Shown here: positions 8,869 through 16,920 of the stretch, piece by piece
How positions within the stretch are numbered: the stretch's first letter is position 1
Layout of the letters: every line of letters begins with the position of its first letter
Origin: Amycolatopsis sp. DSM 110486
GTDB taxonomy: Bacteria; Actinomycetota; Actinomycetes; Mycobacteriales; Pseudonocardiaceae
Direction of reading: 5' to 3'
Assembly: GCF_019468465.1 (NCBI RefSeq)
Contig: NZ_CP080519.1
Location: forward strand, 2,557,001 to 2,621,000
Length of the DNA: 64,000 bases
Notes under the pieces: model-generated
What the model was told of the DNA's origin: nothing
The model's database searches: none
Seen by the model: the letters and a program-made list of their open reading frames with translations, nothing else
Made by a program: the position numbers and the translations under genes

Positions 8869-8885
8869 CTTGACTTGGAGTCAAG
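8869..8885. promoter_or_regulatory. Palindromic operator upstream of the TetR-linked dioxygenase operon
   Basis: Perfect inverted repeat CTTGACT-TGG-AGTCAAG, about 47 nt before the ATG at 8932. It is the likely binding site of the TetR regulator encoded as the last gene of this operon, by analogy with TetR operators; its TTGACT arm could also serve as a -35. Confidence 0.6.
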
Positions 8886-8931
8886 TCAGCTTTAGCTTGA
8901 AAAGACCGAAACGGCCTTGGAGGAGGAACAC

Positions 8932-9510
8932 ATGGCTTCACCGGCGAAGCTCTCCCACGTCGTCCTGTAAAGCAGGCAGGTGCCGAAGATGCGGGACTGG
9001 TACGTGAAAACCCTCGACGGCCGGGTGGTGCACGAGACACCCGACATGGTGTTCGTGACCTACGACGACGAGCACCACCGCATCGCGGTCGCGGATCCGA
9101 CGTCGGCGATGGCCGACGGGGAGGTCGCGGCGCTGCTGGGCGGCCCGCGGAGCGAACTCTCGGCCGAGGAGCTGGCGGCGCTGCCGTTGCACGGGCTGGC
9201 GCACGTGGCGTTCACCTACGGCAGCCTGCGTGAGCTGCTCGAGACGTGGGAACGCCTCGACGCCGACGGGGTGCGGCCGCTGCAGGCCGTGAACCACGGG
9301 CCGACGACGTCGGTCTACTACGCCGACCCCGACGGCAACCAGATCGAGCTCCAGATCGACAACTTCCCGACCACCGAGGAGGGCACGGCCTTCATGCAGT
9401 CCGAAAGCTTCGCGCGCAATCCGTTCGGGGTGGTGTTCGACCCGGCCGCCCTGCTCACCGAGCTGCGCGCCGGGAAGTCCGAGGCCGAGCTGACGGTGCC
9501 GACGTGGTGA
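8932..9510 (+). pseudogene. VOC-family extradiol dioxygenase-like gene interrupted by an in-frame TAA
   Basis: A perfect AGGAGGAA ribosome site precedes ATG 8932. The frame encodes MASPAKLSHVVL and then TAA (8968-8970), and continues in the same frame as SRQVPKMRDWY to a normal stop at 9510. The protein shows the two-module VOC fold, with GLAHVAF (second metal His) and DPDGNQIELQID (metal Glu). The first metal His is in LSHVVL, before the stop, so a protein restarted at GTG 8980 (176 aa) would lose it. Relatives cleave catecholic rings or act as glyoxalase-like enzymes. Options are a nonsense pseudogene, readthrough, or a sequencing error. The stop overlaps the next gene's GTG, so the operon frame is intact. 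Confidence 0.75.
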
Positions 9511-9908
9511 GTGAGGCGCGGTTCGCGTGCGAGGACGTGGTGCGCGCGTCGTTCCGGCTCATCGACGAGGGCCACGCGAGCGCGTCGGCCGAGTGCTACA
9601 CCGACGACGCGACGCTGGTCATGGCCAGCACCAAGGAGATTCGCGCGGAGGGTGGGCAGATTCGCGAGGCCATGCGTCGCCGGGAGCAGGAGGACCGGCC
9701 GACGCTGCACGTGGTGTCGCCGTCGTGGTTCGACCTCGACGGCGACCGCGCCGAATGCGGCTGCGACCTGCAGGTGTACGCCCTCGGCGACCCAGCCGCG
9801 CCGCCGCACCTGCGGACGGTGAGCCGCGTCCACGACGTCCTGACTCGCGAGGCAGGACGCTGGCGCATCGCCGAGCGCCGCATCACCGTGCTGGCCGGGG
9901 CCGGCTGA
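9507..9908 (+). CDS. NTF2-like/SnoaL-type protein
   Basis: 133 aa. The GTG start at 9507 overlaps the stop of the VOC gene (GTGA). The pattern of a helix-rich N-terminus (FACEDVVRASFRLIDEGHASASAECYTDDATL) and a beta-rich C-terminus with HLRTVSRVHDVLTREAGRWRIAERRI is that of the SnoaL/NTF2-like fold (DUF4440/SnoaL_4 type), used as isomerases, cyclases, dehydratases or ligand binders. The final W-R-I-A-E-R-R strand is characteristic. It sits between a ring-cleavage dioxygenase and an FAH-type hydrolase, so it probably acts on a shared aromatic intermediate. The exact reaction is unknown. Confidence 0.7.
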   Translation: MSEARFACEDVVRASFRLIDEGHASASAECYTDDATLVMASTKEIRAEGGQIREAMRRREQEDRPTLHVVSPSWFDLDGDRAECGCDLQVYALGDPAAPPHLRTVSRVHDVLTREAGRWRIAERRITVLAGAG

Positions 9909-10744
9909 TGCGCCTCTACCGGACGACGCAAGGGCTGGCGCGCGGCGAGGGCGACGAGTTGCTGCTGCTCGACGTGCCGCACCACGACGTCGCCGAGCTG
10001 CTGGTGGACAACGCGCAGGACGCCGCCGTGCGAGGGCGGTTGCCGCTCGCGGAAGCCACGTTGCTGGCGCCCGTCGCGCAGCCGAAGACGGTGGTGATCG
10101 TCGGGGCCAACTACGCCGGGCACATCGCGGAAGCCGGGCTGAAAGTCCCGACCACGCCCGCGTTTTTCCCGATCACGCCGGGGCCGGAGCTGTTCGTCGG
10201 GACCGGGAAGCCGATCGTCCTGCCCGCCGAGGCACCGGATCGGGTCGACTACGAAGCCGAGCTGGCCGTCGTCCTCGGGGCACCGGCCGGCGACGTCAAA
10301 GTCGAGGACGCCGCGCGCTGCATCGCGGGTTTCACCGTCGCCAACGACGTGTCGGCGCGCGACGTCCAGTTCCGCGGGATGCGCGACGGCGCCGTCGTCG
10401 ACTTGTCACTTCTCCAGCGCGCCAAGGGGTTTCCGACGTTCAAGCCGCTCGGCCCCGTGCTCGTGACGCCGGACGAGCTCGGCGACGACCTCGCCGTCAC
10501 CACCCGGGTGAACGGTGTGCTCAGGCAACAAGGGCGCACGAGTGAGATGCTGTTCCCGGTGGCCGAGCTCGTCGCGGCTGTTTCGGCGAAGATCCCGCTG
10601 GCGGCGGGAGACGTCATCCTCACCGGAACGCCCGCCGGCGTCGCACTCGCGTCGGGTGATTACCTGCGGGCGGGTGACGTCGTCGAGGTGAGTGTCGAGG
10701 GGATCGGCAGCCTGCGCAACGAGGTGAGCACAGGAGGCAGCTGA
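9908..10744 (+). CDS. Fumarylacetoacetate hydrolase (FAH) family protein
   Basis: 278 aa; TGATG overlap with the upstream gene. FAH-fold enzymes cleave C-C bonds or decarboxylate/hydrate oxo-acids formed after ring opening, using one divalent metal. Visible are the ANYAGHIAEAG motif (position of RNYxxH), the metal-binding DYEAELAVVLG (E-x-E) and the Asp of VANDVSARDVQFRGM. LTGTPAGVAL and GDVVEVSVEGIGSLRN form the C-terminal signature. A lid segment with KGFPTFKPLGP is complete, so the enzyme looks active. The context after a VOC dioxygenase suggests it hydrolyses the ring-cleavage product. Confidence 0.85.
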   Translation: MRLYRTTQGLARGEGDELLLLDVPHHDVAELLVDNAQDAAVRGRLPLAEATLLAPVAQPKTVVIVGANYAGHIAEAGLKVPTTPAFFPITPGPELFVGTGKPIVLPAEAPDRVDYEAELAVVLGAPAGDVKVEDAARCIAGFTVANDVSARDVQFRGMRDGAVVDLSLLQRAKGFPTFKPLGPVLVTPDELGDDLAVTTRVNGVLRQQGRTSEMLFPVAELVAAVSAKIPLAAGDVILTGTPAGVALASGDYLRAGDVVEVSVEGIGSLRNEVSTGGS

Positions 10745-10745
10745 C

Positions 10746-11384
10746 ATGAGTTCCGAGAAGCGCACGGCGTCGCCCCGCGGGCAGCGGCGCGCGGCGCTGA
10801 TCGAGGTGGCCGCCGACCTGTTCACCCGCAAGCCCTACGACGAGATCTACATCAGCGAGATCGCCGAAGCCGCGGGCGTCGCGCACGGGCTGCTGTTCTA
10901 CCACTTCAAGGACAAGCGCGGCCTGTACCTCGCGGTGCTGCAGCAGGCGCTCGACGAGCTCATCGAGCTGCACCGCCCGCGCGACGACGAGCACACGCGC
11001 GAGCAACGCATGCGCGGCCTGCTGCGCCGCCACATCGAGTACCGGCGCGCGCACGTCCACACCATGCTCGCGTTCATCCGCGCCGGCGGCCAGGACCCGG
11101 AGGTGGACGAGCTCTTCGAACGCGCCCGCCGCGCCGGCGCCGAGTTCGTGGTCGACCTGCTGGGCCTCACCACGGAACCGCCGCCGCGCGTGCGCGTCGC
11201 GATCCGCGGCATCATGGGCATGCTCGACGAAACCACGCTCGACTGGCTCACCCACGACTGCGACGTCCCCGCGACCGAACTCGAAAACCTCGTGTACGAC
11301 GCGGTTGTCGCCATCCTCGCCACGGTGTCGTCGGCGTACCCCGAGCTGGGCGAGGCGGTCGCGGAGCTGCACGCGGCGGCGTGA
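10746..11384 (+). CDS. TetR/AcrR family transcriptional regulator
   Basis: 212 aa. The N-terminal HTH (about 14-60: RRAALIEVAADLFTRKPYDE, then ISEIAEAAGVAHGLLFYHF and KDKRGLY) is canonical TetR, followed by an all-helical ligand domain. It starts 1 nt after the FAH gene stop and is the last gene of the operon. The palindrome at 8869-8885 is its probable operator, giving autoregulation of the dioxygenase-NTF2-FAH-tetR operon. The ligand is presumably an aromatic acid or thioester, which cannot be read from the sequence. Confidence 0.88.
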   Translation: MSSEKRTASPRGQRRAALIEVAADLFTRKPYDEIYISEIAEAAGVAHGLLFYHFKDKRGLYLAVLQQALDELIELHRPRDDEHTREQRMRGLLRRHIEYRRAHVHTMLAFIRAGGQDPEVDELFERARRAGAEFVVDLLGLTTEPPPRVRVAIRGIMGMLDETTLDWLTHDCDVPATELENLVYDAVVAILATVSSAYPELGEAVAELHAAA

Positions 11385-11442
11385 GGCGAGCTCGCGGCGG
11401 TAAGTTCTCGATGACCGCACCGGATTCGGGGTTAGGGGAAGC

Positions 11443-12357
11443 ATGAAAGCCATCACCGTCCAGGATCGCGCCGCCGGTGTCGGCGGGATGTCCCTTGTGG
11501 ACCGGCCCCATCCGCACGCCGCGGAGAACGACGTGGTCGTGCGGGTGCACGCGGCCGGCTTCACGCCTGGTGAGCTCGAGTGGCCCGGCACGTGGACCGA
11601 CCGGGCCGGGCGGGACCGGACGCCGAGCGTGCCCGGGCATGAGCTGTCCGGGGTGGTGGCCGAGCTCGGGTACGGCACGACCGGGCTCACGGTGGGACAA
11701 CGCGTGTTCGGGCTCGCGGACTGGACGCGGGACGGGTCGCTCGCCGAGTTCGCGGCCGTGGAGGCCCGCAACCTGGCACCGTTGCCCTCGGACATCGACT
11801 ACACCGCGGGTGCGGCGTTGCCGATCTCGGGGCTCACGGCGTGGCAGGCGCTGTTCGACCACGGCCGGCTCGAACCCGGGCAGACGGTGCTGGTCCACGG
11901 CGCGGCAGGGGGTGTCGGGTCGATCGCGGTGCAGCTCGCACGGGAGGCGGGGGCGACGGTGATCGGGACCGGGCGGGGGCACAACCGTGAGGCGGCCCTG
12001 GACCTCGGCGTGCATTCGTTCGTTGACCTGGAGGCCGACCGGCTGGAAGACGTCGGTGAGGTCGACCTGGTGCTGGACGTGTTCGGCGGGGAGATCGGGG
12101 ACCGTTCGGCGGGGGTCGTCCGCGCCGGTGGGACTTTGGTGACCATCGCGGGGCTGCCGAACGCGTGGCCGCGGGACGGGCGCGCCATCTTCTTCGTGGT
12201 CGAAGCCGACCGGGCGCGGCTGGCCGACCTGGCGCAGCGGGTTCGCGACGGGCGGCTGCGGGTCCTGGTCGGGGCCGTCCATCCGCTGGAGGAAGCCGCC
12301 GCGGCTTTCGCGCCGGGCCGGCGCAGCCAGGGAAAGACGATCATCCGCACGATCTGA
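11443..12357 (+). CDS. NADP-dependent zinc-free MDR oxidoreductase (quinone reductase-like)
   Basis: 304 aa. Medium-chain dehydrogenase/reductase fold: the GroES-like N-terminal domain (1-115) has PSVPGHELSGVVAELG and no zinc ligands, and the Rossmann domain has VLVHGAAGGVGSIAVQLAR (about 146-164). C-terminal PLEEAAAAFAPGRRSQGKTII is the usual ending of the ADH_zinc_N_2 group. Members reduce quinones or enones with NADPH. It sits alone, convergent with the flavin reductase gene, so its link to the aromatic pathways is only positional. Confidence 0.82.
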   Translation: MKAITVQDRAAGVGGMSLVDRPHPHAAENDVVVRVHAAGFTPGELEWPGTWTDRAGRDRTPSVPGHELSGVVAELGYGTTGLTVGQRVFGLADWTRDGSLAEFAAVEARNLAPLPSDIDYTAGAALPISGLTAWQALFDHGRLEPGQTVLVHGAAGGVGSIAVQLAREAGATVIGTGRGHNREAALDLGVHSFVDLEADRLEDVGEVDLVLDVFGGEIGDRSAGVVRAGGTLVTIAGLPNAWPRDGRAIFFVVEADRARLADLAQRVRDGRLRVLVGAVHPLEEAAAAFAPGRRSQGKTIIRTI

Positions 12358-12360
12358 GCC

Positions 12361-12404
12361 GGCGTGAACGCGCGGGATCAAGCACGTTCACGCGCGTTCA
12401 CGCC
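12361..12404. terminator. Bidirectional terminator between convergent genes
   Basis: Perfect 14-bp inverted repeat GGCGTGAACGCGCG / CGCGCGTTCACGCC with a 16-nt loop, starting 4 nt after the oxidoreductase stop. Confidence 0.8.
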
Positions 12405-12441
12405 GAACCTGCAATCGTTTACAACGCTAAACAGAAGGACG

Positions 12442-12936
12442 TCACGCACTCTGAGCCAGCAACGAATGCGTCCCGAACGTCCGTGAGTGGTACGTCAGCG
12501 GAGCCGCCGTGGCCGTCGAAGCGGAGACGACCCGTCCGAAAAGGACGATGTGGTCCCCACCCTCGACTTCCTGGCTCACCGCGCATGCCAGCCACCCGGG
12601 AACACCCGCCAGCCGAGGCAGTTCGTTGTCGCGCTGCCAGTCGACACCGGCGAACTTCTCCCCCATCTCGAGCTTCTTCGCGAACGACCGTGCCGTCTCG
12701 GCCTGCGCCGCGCCGAGTACGTTCACCCCAAAGCGCCGCGACTTCCGGATCAACCCCAGGAGCCGAGACGTTTTGTCCAACGACACCAGCACCATCGGCG
12801 GATCCATGGACAGCGACGTGAACGCGCTGACCGTCGTCCCGTGCGGCGAGTCGTCGTGGAACGCGGTCACCACCGAGACCGGCGTGGCGACTCCGGCCAT
12901 GACGTCGCGAAAGTCGTTCTGCAACTGCGTGAGCAT
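12442..12936 (-). CDS. Flavin reductase (DIM6/NTAB family)
   Basis: 164 aa from ATG 12936, preceded by AAGGAGGTAG. Small NAD(P)H:flavin oxidoreductases of this type supply reduced FMN/FAD to two-component monooxygenases. Signature stretches are ATPVSVVTA near the N-terminus, TTVSAFTSLSMDPPMVLVSL, and EGGDHIVLFGRV with the conserved GDH. It is clearly a paralogue of the flavin reductase at 32648-33139 (many identical blocks). No oxygenase component lies next to it, so it may serve one of the monooxygenases 19-22 kb away. Confidence 0.88.
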   Translation of the reverse strand: MLTQLQNDFRDVMAGVATPVSVVTAFHDDSPHGTTVSAFTSLSMDPPMVLVSLDKTSRLLGLIRKSRRFGVNVLGAAQAETARSFAKKLEMGEKFAGVDWQRDNELPRLAGVPGWLACAVSQEVEGGDHIVLFGRVVSASTATAAPLTYHSRTFGTHSLLAQSA

Positions 12937-12962
12937 GCTACCTCCTTGTGGCATGGGTAACG

Positions 12963-13148
12963 TCGGTCGAAAAAATCCACAATGGACTCGGTGATCGCGC
13001 ACCCGCCTTTGACTACCGACGGATCGATGCCGTAGTTCTCGGCCCAGCGCGTGGCCAGCACCATCACGACCCCATGCCCGCCCGCCGAATGACCGGCGAC
13101 AACCACCCGCCGCGGATCCGCACCGACGGTAGGGCCGTAGGGAATGTC
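12963..13148 (-). pseudogene. Fragment of an alpha/beta hydrolase (arylformamidase/esterase type)
   Basis: About 62 codons on the minus strand encode the middle of an alpha/beta hydrolase: DIPYGPTVGADPRRVVVAGH followed by SAGGHGVVM (nucleophile elbow G-H-S-A-G-G), then ATRW and VKGGCAITE. Relatives of about 270-300 aa have the oxyanion HGG region upstream and Asp/His residues downstream; neither is found here. The fragment has no recognisable start and merges into the leader of the flavin reductase gene. It is a remnant left by deletion; the parent family includes kynurenine formamidase-like enzymes. Confidence 0.6.
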
Positions 13149-13223
13149 GAGGAAACACTTCAAGCCGGACACCCGGCGGCGCACCGAGGTCGAGCGGACT
13201 GTCCACAAGAGACCATCACTTCG

Positions 13224-13826
13224 TCAGAAAACGAATTCCCGTTCCCGCGGGTCGAGGCCGCGTGCGTTGGTGCTCTGGGTGAATTCCGCGAAGTCGGACA
13301 GGAACCGGCGAAGCAGGGACCGGACCTCTTCGTCCTTCAGGTTTCCCTCGTCGTCGAACTTCATCTTGCCCAGGCTGACCGCCACTTCCGGCCGGCCCAT
13401 CAGCACCGCGTCGAAAAACAGGAGGGCACCGCGCAACGCCGACTGGCCGCGCAGCGTTCCGCCGGTGCCGATGCTCGCGCCGACCAAGCCGATCGGCTTG
13501 AACCGCAGGCAGTTGAACGGCGGCGGGAACGACAGCCAGTCGAGCAGGTTCTTGAACGCGCCCGGCACGCTGTTGCAGTACTCCGGCGTCGCGAGCACGA
13601 GGCCGTCCGCCGCACGCACCCTTTCGGCGATGGCCCGCACCACCGCGGGCGGCTGCCCGTCTTCGAGGAGGTCGACGTTGAGGTTCGGCACCTCGCTCCA
13701 GTCGTCGAGGAGATCGAGGGTGACGCCGGCGGGCGCCTCGTCAGCAAGAGCCTTGAGCAGGCCGTGGTTGTAGGAGCCGGAACGAAGGCTTCCGCAAATT
13801 CCGAGAAGACGAAGATCTTTGGTCAT
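13224..13826 (-). CDS. NADPH-dependent FMN reductase (flavodoxin-like fold)
   Basis: 200 aa. LLGICGSLRSGSYNHGLLKA is the FMN phosphate-binding loop and ATPEYCNSVPGAFKNLLDWL the second flavin-binding signature of the NADPH_dep_FMN_red family. Enzymes of this type reduce free or bound FMN, quinones or azo compounds. The ATG at 13826 lies 5 nt after the stop of the RidA-family gene, so the two form an operon read from the promoter near 14.3 kb. Confidence 0.88.
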   Translation of the reverse strand: MTKDLRLLGICGSLRSGSYNHGLLKALADEAPAGVTLDLLDDWSEVPNLNVDLLEDGQPPAVVRAIAERVRAADGLVLATPEYCNSVPGAFKNLLDWLSFPPPFNCLRFKPIGLVGASIGTGGTLRGQSALRGALLFFDAVLMGRPEVAVSLGKMKFDDEGNLKDEEVRSLLRRFLSDFAEFTQSTNARGLDPREREFVF

Positions 13827-13831
13827 GAGAA

Positions 13832-14281
13832 TCAGCCGCTCTGATCCAGGACCACGGGACCAGAACGAGCTGGCACGGCCGCGATCGCGTTGACTTCGAA
13901 ATGAAGACCCCTGGGCACGAGACGGGAAACCTCGACTGTGGTCGAAGTAGGCATCGCGGGGAACAGTTCGCGCATCACGGTCGTGACGATCGCGTTGTCC
14001 CGTTCGACATCGGTCAGGAACTTGGTGAGGGAAACTACGTGCTCCAGGCCCGCTCCCGCAAGCGCCAGAACCCTTGCGAGGTAGCGGAAAGCCCGGCGCA
14101 CCTCGGCTTCGACCTCCGGCGAGTCGTCGTCGCCGTCTGGCACACCCGGACACCCGGCGACGAAAACCAGTTCGCTGCCGGGCGAAATCCGGATTGCCGG
14201 GGTGAAGGGCAAATCGGGAGTGTGGAAGATTTCGGAAGCGTCGCCATAGGACGTGAACGCAGGAGTTCGAGGATCGTGCAC
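13832..14281 (-). CDS. RidA (YjgF/YER057c/UK114) family protein
   Basis: 149 aa. RidA proteins deaminate reactive enamine/imine intermediates or bind related ligands. The family pattern is visible in SELVFVAGCPGV, HVVSLTKFLTDVERDNAIVT and TSTTVEVSRLVPRGLHFEVNA. The position of the family's catalytic Arg reads PTSTTVEV instead of PxRTxV, so enamine deaminase activity may be lost. The GTG start at 14281 follows AAAGGTG. It is the first gene of an operon with the FMN reductase, divergent from the amidohydrolase. Confidence 0.8.
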   Translation of the reverse strand: MHDPRTPAFTSYGDASEIFHTPDLPFTPAIRISPGSELVFVAGCPGVPDGDDDSPEVEAEVRRAFRYLARVLALAGAGLEHVVSLTKFLTDVERDNAIVTTVMRELFPAMPTSTTVEVSRLVPRGLHFEVNAIAAVPARSGPVVLDQSG

Positions 14282-14302
14282 GACGGTGCACCTTTCGTCT
14301 TA

Positions 14303-14312
14303 CAAACGTTTG
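14303..14312. promoter_or_regulatory. Palindrome in the divergent RidA/amidohydrolase promoter
   Basis: CAAACGTTTG is a perfect 10-bp palindrome within an AT-rich stretch (TTACAAACG...TACTATAA) of the 180-nt divergent intergenic region. It is a candidate operator, with no regulator gene adjacent. Confidence 0.4.
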
Positions 14313-14461
14313 CAGTACTATAAGCAGGCGTTCCGGACCCGTCAAGCAACGGTTGTGCAGCGCTTCACCGGCGCGAATCCGGGCGGGCATCAACCAGACC
14401 ACCACCTCGGCCATGCCGTCGAAACGACGGCGGCGCAACGCATCCAAGGAGGCACCAGCCC

Positions 14462-15859
14462 GTGAAGAAGACCTTGCTCAAGGGCGGCTCGGTTCTGACG
14501 ATGGACCCGGCACTCGGCGATTTCCGCGGCGACGTGCTGATCGGCGACGACAGGATCCTCGACGTCGCGCCGAAGATCGACGAGAGCGAGGTCGACGAGG
14601 TCATCGACGCCGCCGACTCGATCGTGCTGCCCGGCCTCATCGACTGCCACAACCACCTGTGGCAAGCCCCCATCCGCGGCCTGGCTTCAAGCTGCTGGGG
14701 CCGCGAGTACTTCGGCGTCATCCACCCCCTCGCCGGCCGCTACCGCCCGCAGGACATGCACGACGCGACGTTCGGCGCCGGTTCGGAGCTACTGCTCAAC
14801 GGTGTGACCACCGTATTCGATTTCTGCCACGCCACCAACTCGCCCGAACACGCCGAGGCGTCACTGGAAGCCTTGGAAAACGTGGGAATCCGCGCGGTCT
14901 TCGGCTTCTGCTTCCGCCCGCGGCCCGAAGCGGGCACCAGCTCGTTCGACACCCTCGACGAACGCATCGCCGTGCTGCAACGGCTCGCAACCGCCCGCAC
15001 CACCACCGACCGCGTGCAGCTCGGCGTCGCGCTGAACAACATCGACCACGTCACGCTCGAAGCCCACGCTCGCGAGGTCAAAGCCGCCCGCGAGATCGGG
15101 CTCGTCTCGACGCTGCACTCCAACCTGCAGGGCCAGGTCACCTCGTCGCACGAGCTCGGCCTGCTCGGGCCCGACGTCCTCTGGGTGCACGCCGGCCCGG
15201 CGACCGATGCCGAGCTCACGATGCTGCGCGAGAACGGCGGCACGATCGTCAGCACGCCCCAGATCGAGGCCGGGCACATGGGCGTGGTGCCGATGATCGG
15301 ACGCGCGGTCCACCAGCAGGTACCCCTCGTCTTCGGCGTCGACGCCACCGCCGCCGTCAACGGTGATTTCCTCACCCACCTCAGGATCGGCCACGCGCTC
15401 AGCCGCCTCACCGAGGCGATGGCCGAGCGCCAGGTCGGCCGCTCAGGCGTTCGCACGCCCACCTTCCCCTCCGTCGACGCGCCCGCGTTGCTGCGCATGG
15501 CTACCCTCGACGCGGCCCGCGCGCTCGGCCTCGCCGACCGCGTCGGCAGCCTCACGCCGGGCAAGCAGGCCGACGTCCTCGTGCTGCGGACAGGCCCCTT
15601 CGGGCTCGGCGCCGGTTCCGTGGCCGACCACGTGGTTTTCCAGGCTTCGTCACGCGACATCGACCTTGTGTTCGTGGACGGCGTCCCCCGCGTCCGGGCA
15701 GGCGCGCTCACCGGCGTGTCCCTGCCCGAGCTGCGCACCCGCCTGGACGGAGTCCGCGACTGGGTGCTCGGCCGCGCTCCGGGGAGCCACTGGACCGAAC
15801 TGAGCGCCGAGGACCGCAAGCGCTACGAAGAAGGTCAGGGCAAGGCCACCCCGGCCTGA
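14462..15859 (+). CDS. Metal-dependent amidohydrolase (AtzB/TrzN/SsnA-like deaminase superfamily)
   Basis: 465 aa; GTG start with AAGGAGG 11 nt upstream. The N-terminal beta-sandwich is followed by the TIM barrel metal motif LIDCHNHLW (H-x-H), the HSN region (STLHSNLQG), WVHAG with the third His, and FGVDATA with the metal Asp. C-terminal SLTPGKQADVLVL closes the beta-sandwich. Members hydrolyse C-N or C-Cl bonds of N-heterocycles, guanine analogues and amides. It ends 27 nt before the operator of the microcompartment operon, so it may generate or recycle an amino-aromatic precursor (inference). Confidence 0.85.
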   Translation: MKKTLLKGGSVLTMDPALGDFRGDVLIGDDRILDVAPKIDESEVDEVIDAADSIVLPGLIDCHNHLWQAPIRGLASSCWGREYFGVIHPLAGRYRPQDMHDATFGAGSELLLNGVTTVFDFCHATNSPEHAEASLEALENVGIRAVFGFCFRPRPEAGTSSFDTLDERIAVLQRLATARTTTDRVQLGVALNNIDHVTLEAHAREVKAAREIGLVSTLHSNLQGQVTSSHELGLLGPDVLWVHAGPATDAELTMLRENGGTIVSTPQIEAGHMGVVPMIGRAVHQQVPLVFGVDATAAVNGDFLTHLRIGHALSRLTEAMAERQVGRSGVRTPTFPSVDAPALLRMATLDAARALGLADRVGSLTPGKQADVLVLRTGPFGLGAGSVADHVVFQASSRDIDLVFVDGVPRVRAGALTGVSLPELRTRLDGVRDWVLGRAPGSHWTELSAEDRKRYEEGQGKATPA

Positions 15860-15885
15860 GCGGGCCCGCGCGGCGGGTGAAATTC

Positions 15886-15940
15886 GTGTCCGGATGCACC
15901 GGACAACGACACGAACCCGGGGCCGTCGGCGGCCTAACGT
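15886..15940 (+). promoter_or_regulatory. Promoter A of the microcompartment operon: IclR-type operator plus -10
   Basis: Operator TGTCCGG-ATGCA-CCGGACA (15887-15905), a perfect palindrome of the form GTCC-N9-GGAC. TAACGT, a -10-like hexamer, is at 15935-15940, 34 nt after the GGAC half-site begins. The ATG of the first gene follows 8 nt later, which predicts a leaderless transcript. The same arrangement occurs at 29364, 34353 and 51366. Confidence 0.75.
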
Positions 15941-15948
15941 CAACCAGC

Positions 15949-16920
15949 ATGTCACGGGTATTCCATTTATCGCCGGCCGGCGAACGGGCCCGAACGCCGG
16001 AGCCCCCGCCGGCCGCGCCGGAGCCACGGCGGGCCGGCATCGTCGCGGGTTACCTCGCTCCACACCCGCCGCACCTGATCTACGCCGACAACCCGCCGCA
16101 GAACGAGCCGCGCAGCACCGGCGGCTGGGAGACACTGCGGTGGGCCTACGACGAGGTCCGGCGCCGGATTCGGGAGCTGCAGCCGGACGTGCTCGTGGTG
16201 CACGCGCCGCACTGGATCACGATGGTCGGCCACCACGTCAACTGCGTGCCCAACCCGCGCGGGGTGTCGGTCGAGCCGATCTTCCCGAACCTGTTCCGCT
16301 ACCACTTCGACTTCCGCACCGACGTGGAGCTCGCCGAGGCCATGGTGGGCAGTTTCGAGGAGCACGGCCTGGTCACGCGGGCCATGCGCGAGCCCGGCGT
16401 GCGCGTGGACTACGCGACGATCGGCGCGCTGCACATGGCGAACCCGCGCTGGGACATCCCGGTCGTGTCGATCAGCGCCAACAACAACCCGTACTTCTAC
16501 GCCGACGCCGAGCTGGAGCAGATGGACGTGCTCGGTACCGCGACCCGCGTCGCGATCGAGCGGACCGGCCGCCGGGCGGTGCTGCTGGCGTCGAACTCGT
16601 TGTCGCACTTGCACTTCGACCGCGAGACCGAGCTGCCCGAGGACATGGGCCGCGAGTACGCGTACAACAACGACCAGTACCGCGCCGACATGAAGCTGCT
16701 CGAAACCGTGCGCAGCCAACCGACTTCGGCGTTGCGCACGGCGATCCCCGAGCACATCGAGGCCAGTGAGGCCGAGACGAAGTCGGGCAGCCTGAGCTGG
16801 CTGCTGGCCGCGCTGGGCTGGCCGGACACCACCGGCGACATCCTGGGCTACGGCACGATCATCGGCACCGGCAACGCCGTGGTCGAGTGGCGCCCCGAGG
16901 GGGTGCGCGCTCGTGGCTGA
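15949..16920 (+). CDS. amnB: 2-Aminophenol 1,6-dioxygenase beta (catalytic) subunit, LigB family
   Basis: 323 aa. Class III extradiol dioxygenase that opens the ring of 2-aminophenol to 2-aminomuconic 6-semialdehyde with Fe(II). Residues 30-323 form the LigB domain. H39 (APHPPH) and H88 (VHAPHW) are spaced 49 residues as in AmnB, with the Glu ligand in the EASEAET segment (about 274-276). The first 28 residues are a Pro/Arg-rich extension absent from typical family members. The ATG at 15949 is 8 nt after a -10-like hexamer, so translation is probably leaderless. First gene of the 12.5-kb operon; overlaps amnA by 8 nt. 2-aminophenol is the best guess; related catechols remain possible. Confidence 0.85.
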   Translation: MSRVFHLSPAGERARTPEPPPAAPEPRRAGIVAGYLAPHPPHLIYADNPPQNEPRSTGGWETLRWAYDEVRRRIRELQPDVLVVHAPHWITMVGHHVNCVPNPRGVSVEPIFPNLFRYHFDFRTDVELAEAMVGSFEEHGLVTRAMREPGVRVDYATIGALHMANPRWDIPVVSISANNNPYFYADAELEQMDVLGTATRVAIERTGRRAVLLASNSLSHLHFDRETELPEDMGREYAYNNDQYRADMKLLETVRSQPTSALRTAIPEHIEASEAETKSGSLSWLLAALGWPDTTGDILGYGTIIGTGNAVVEWRPEGVRARG

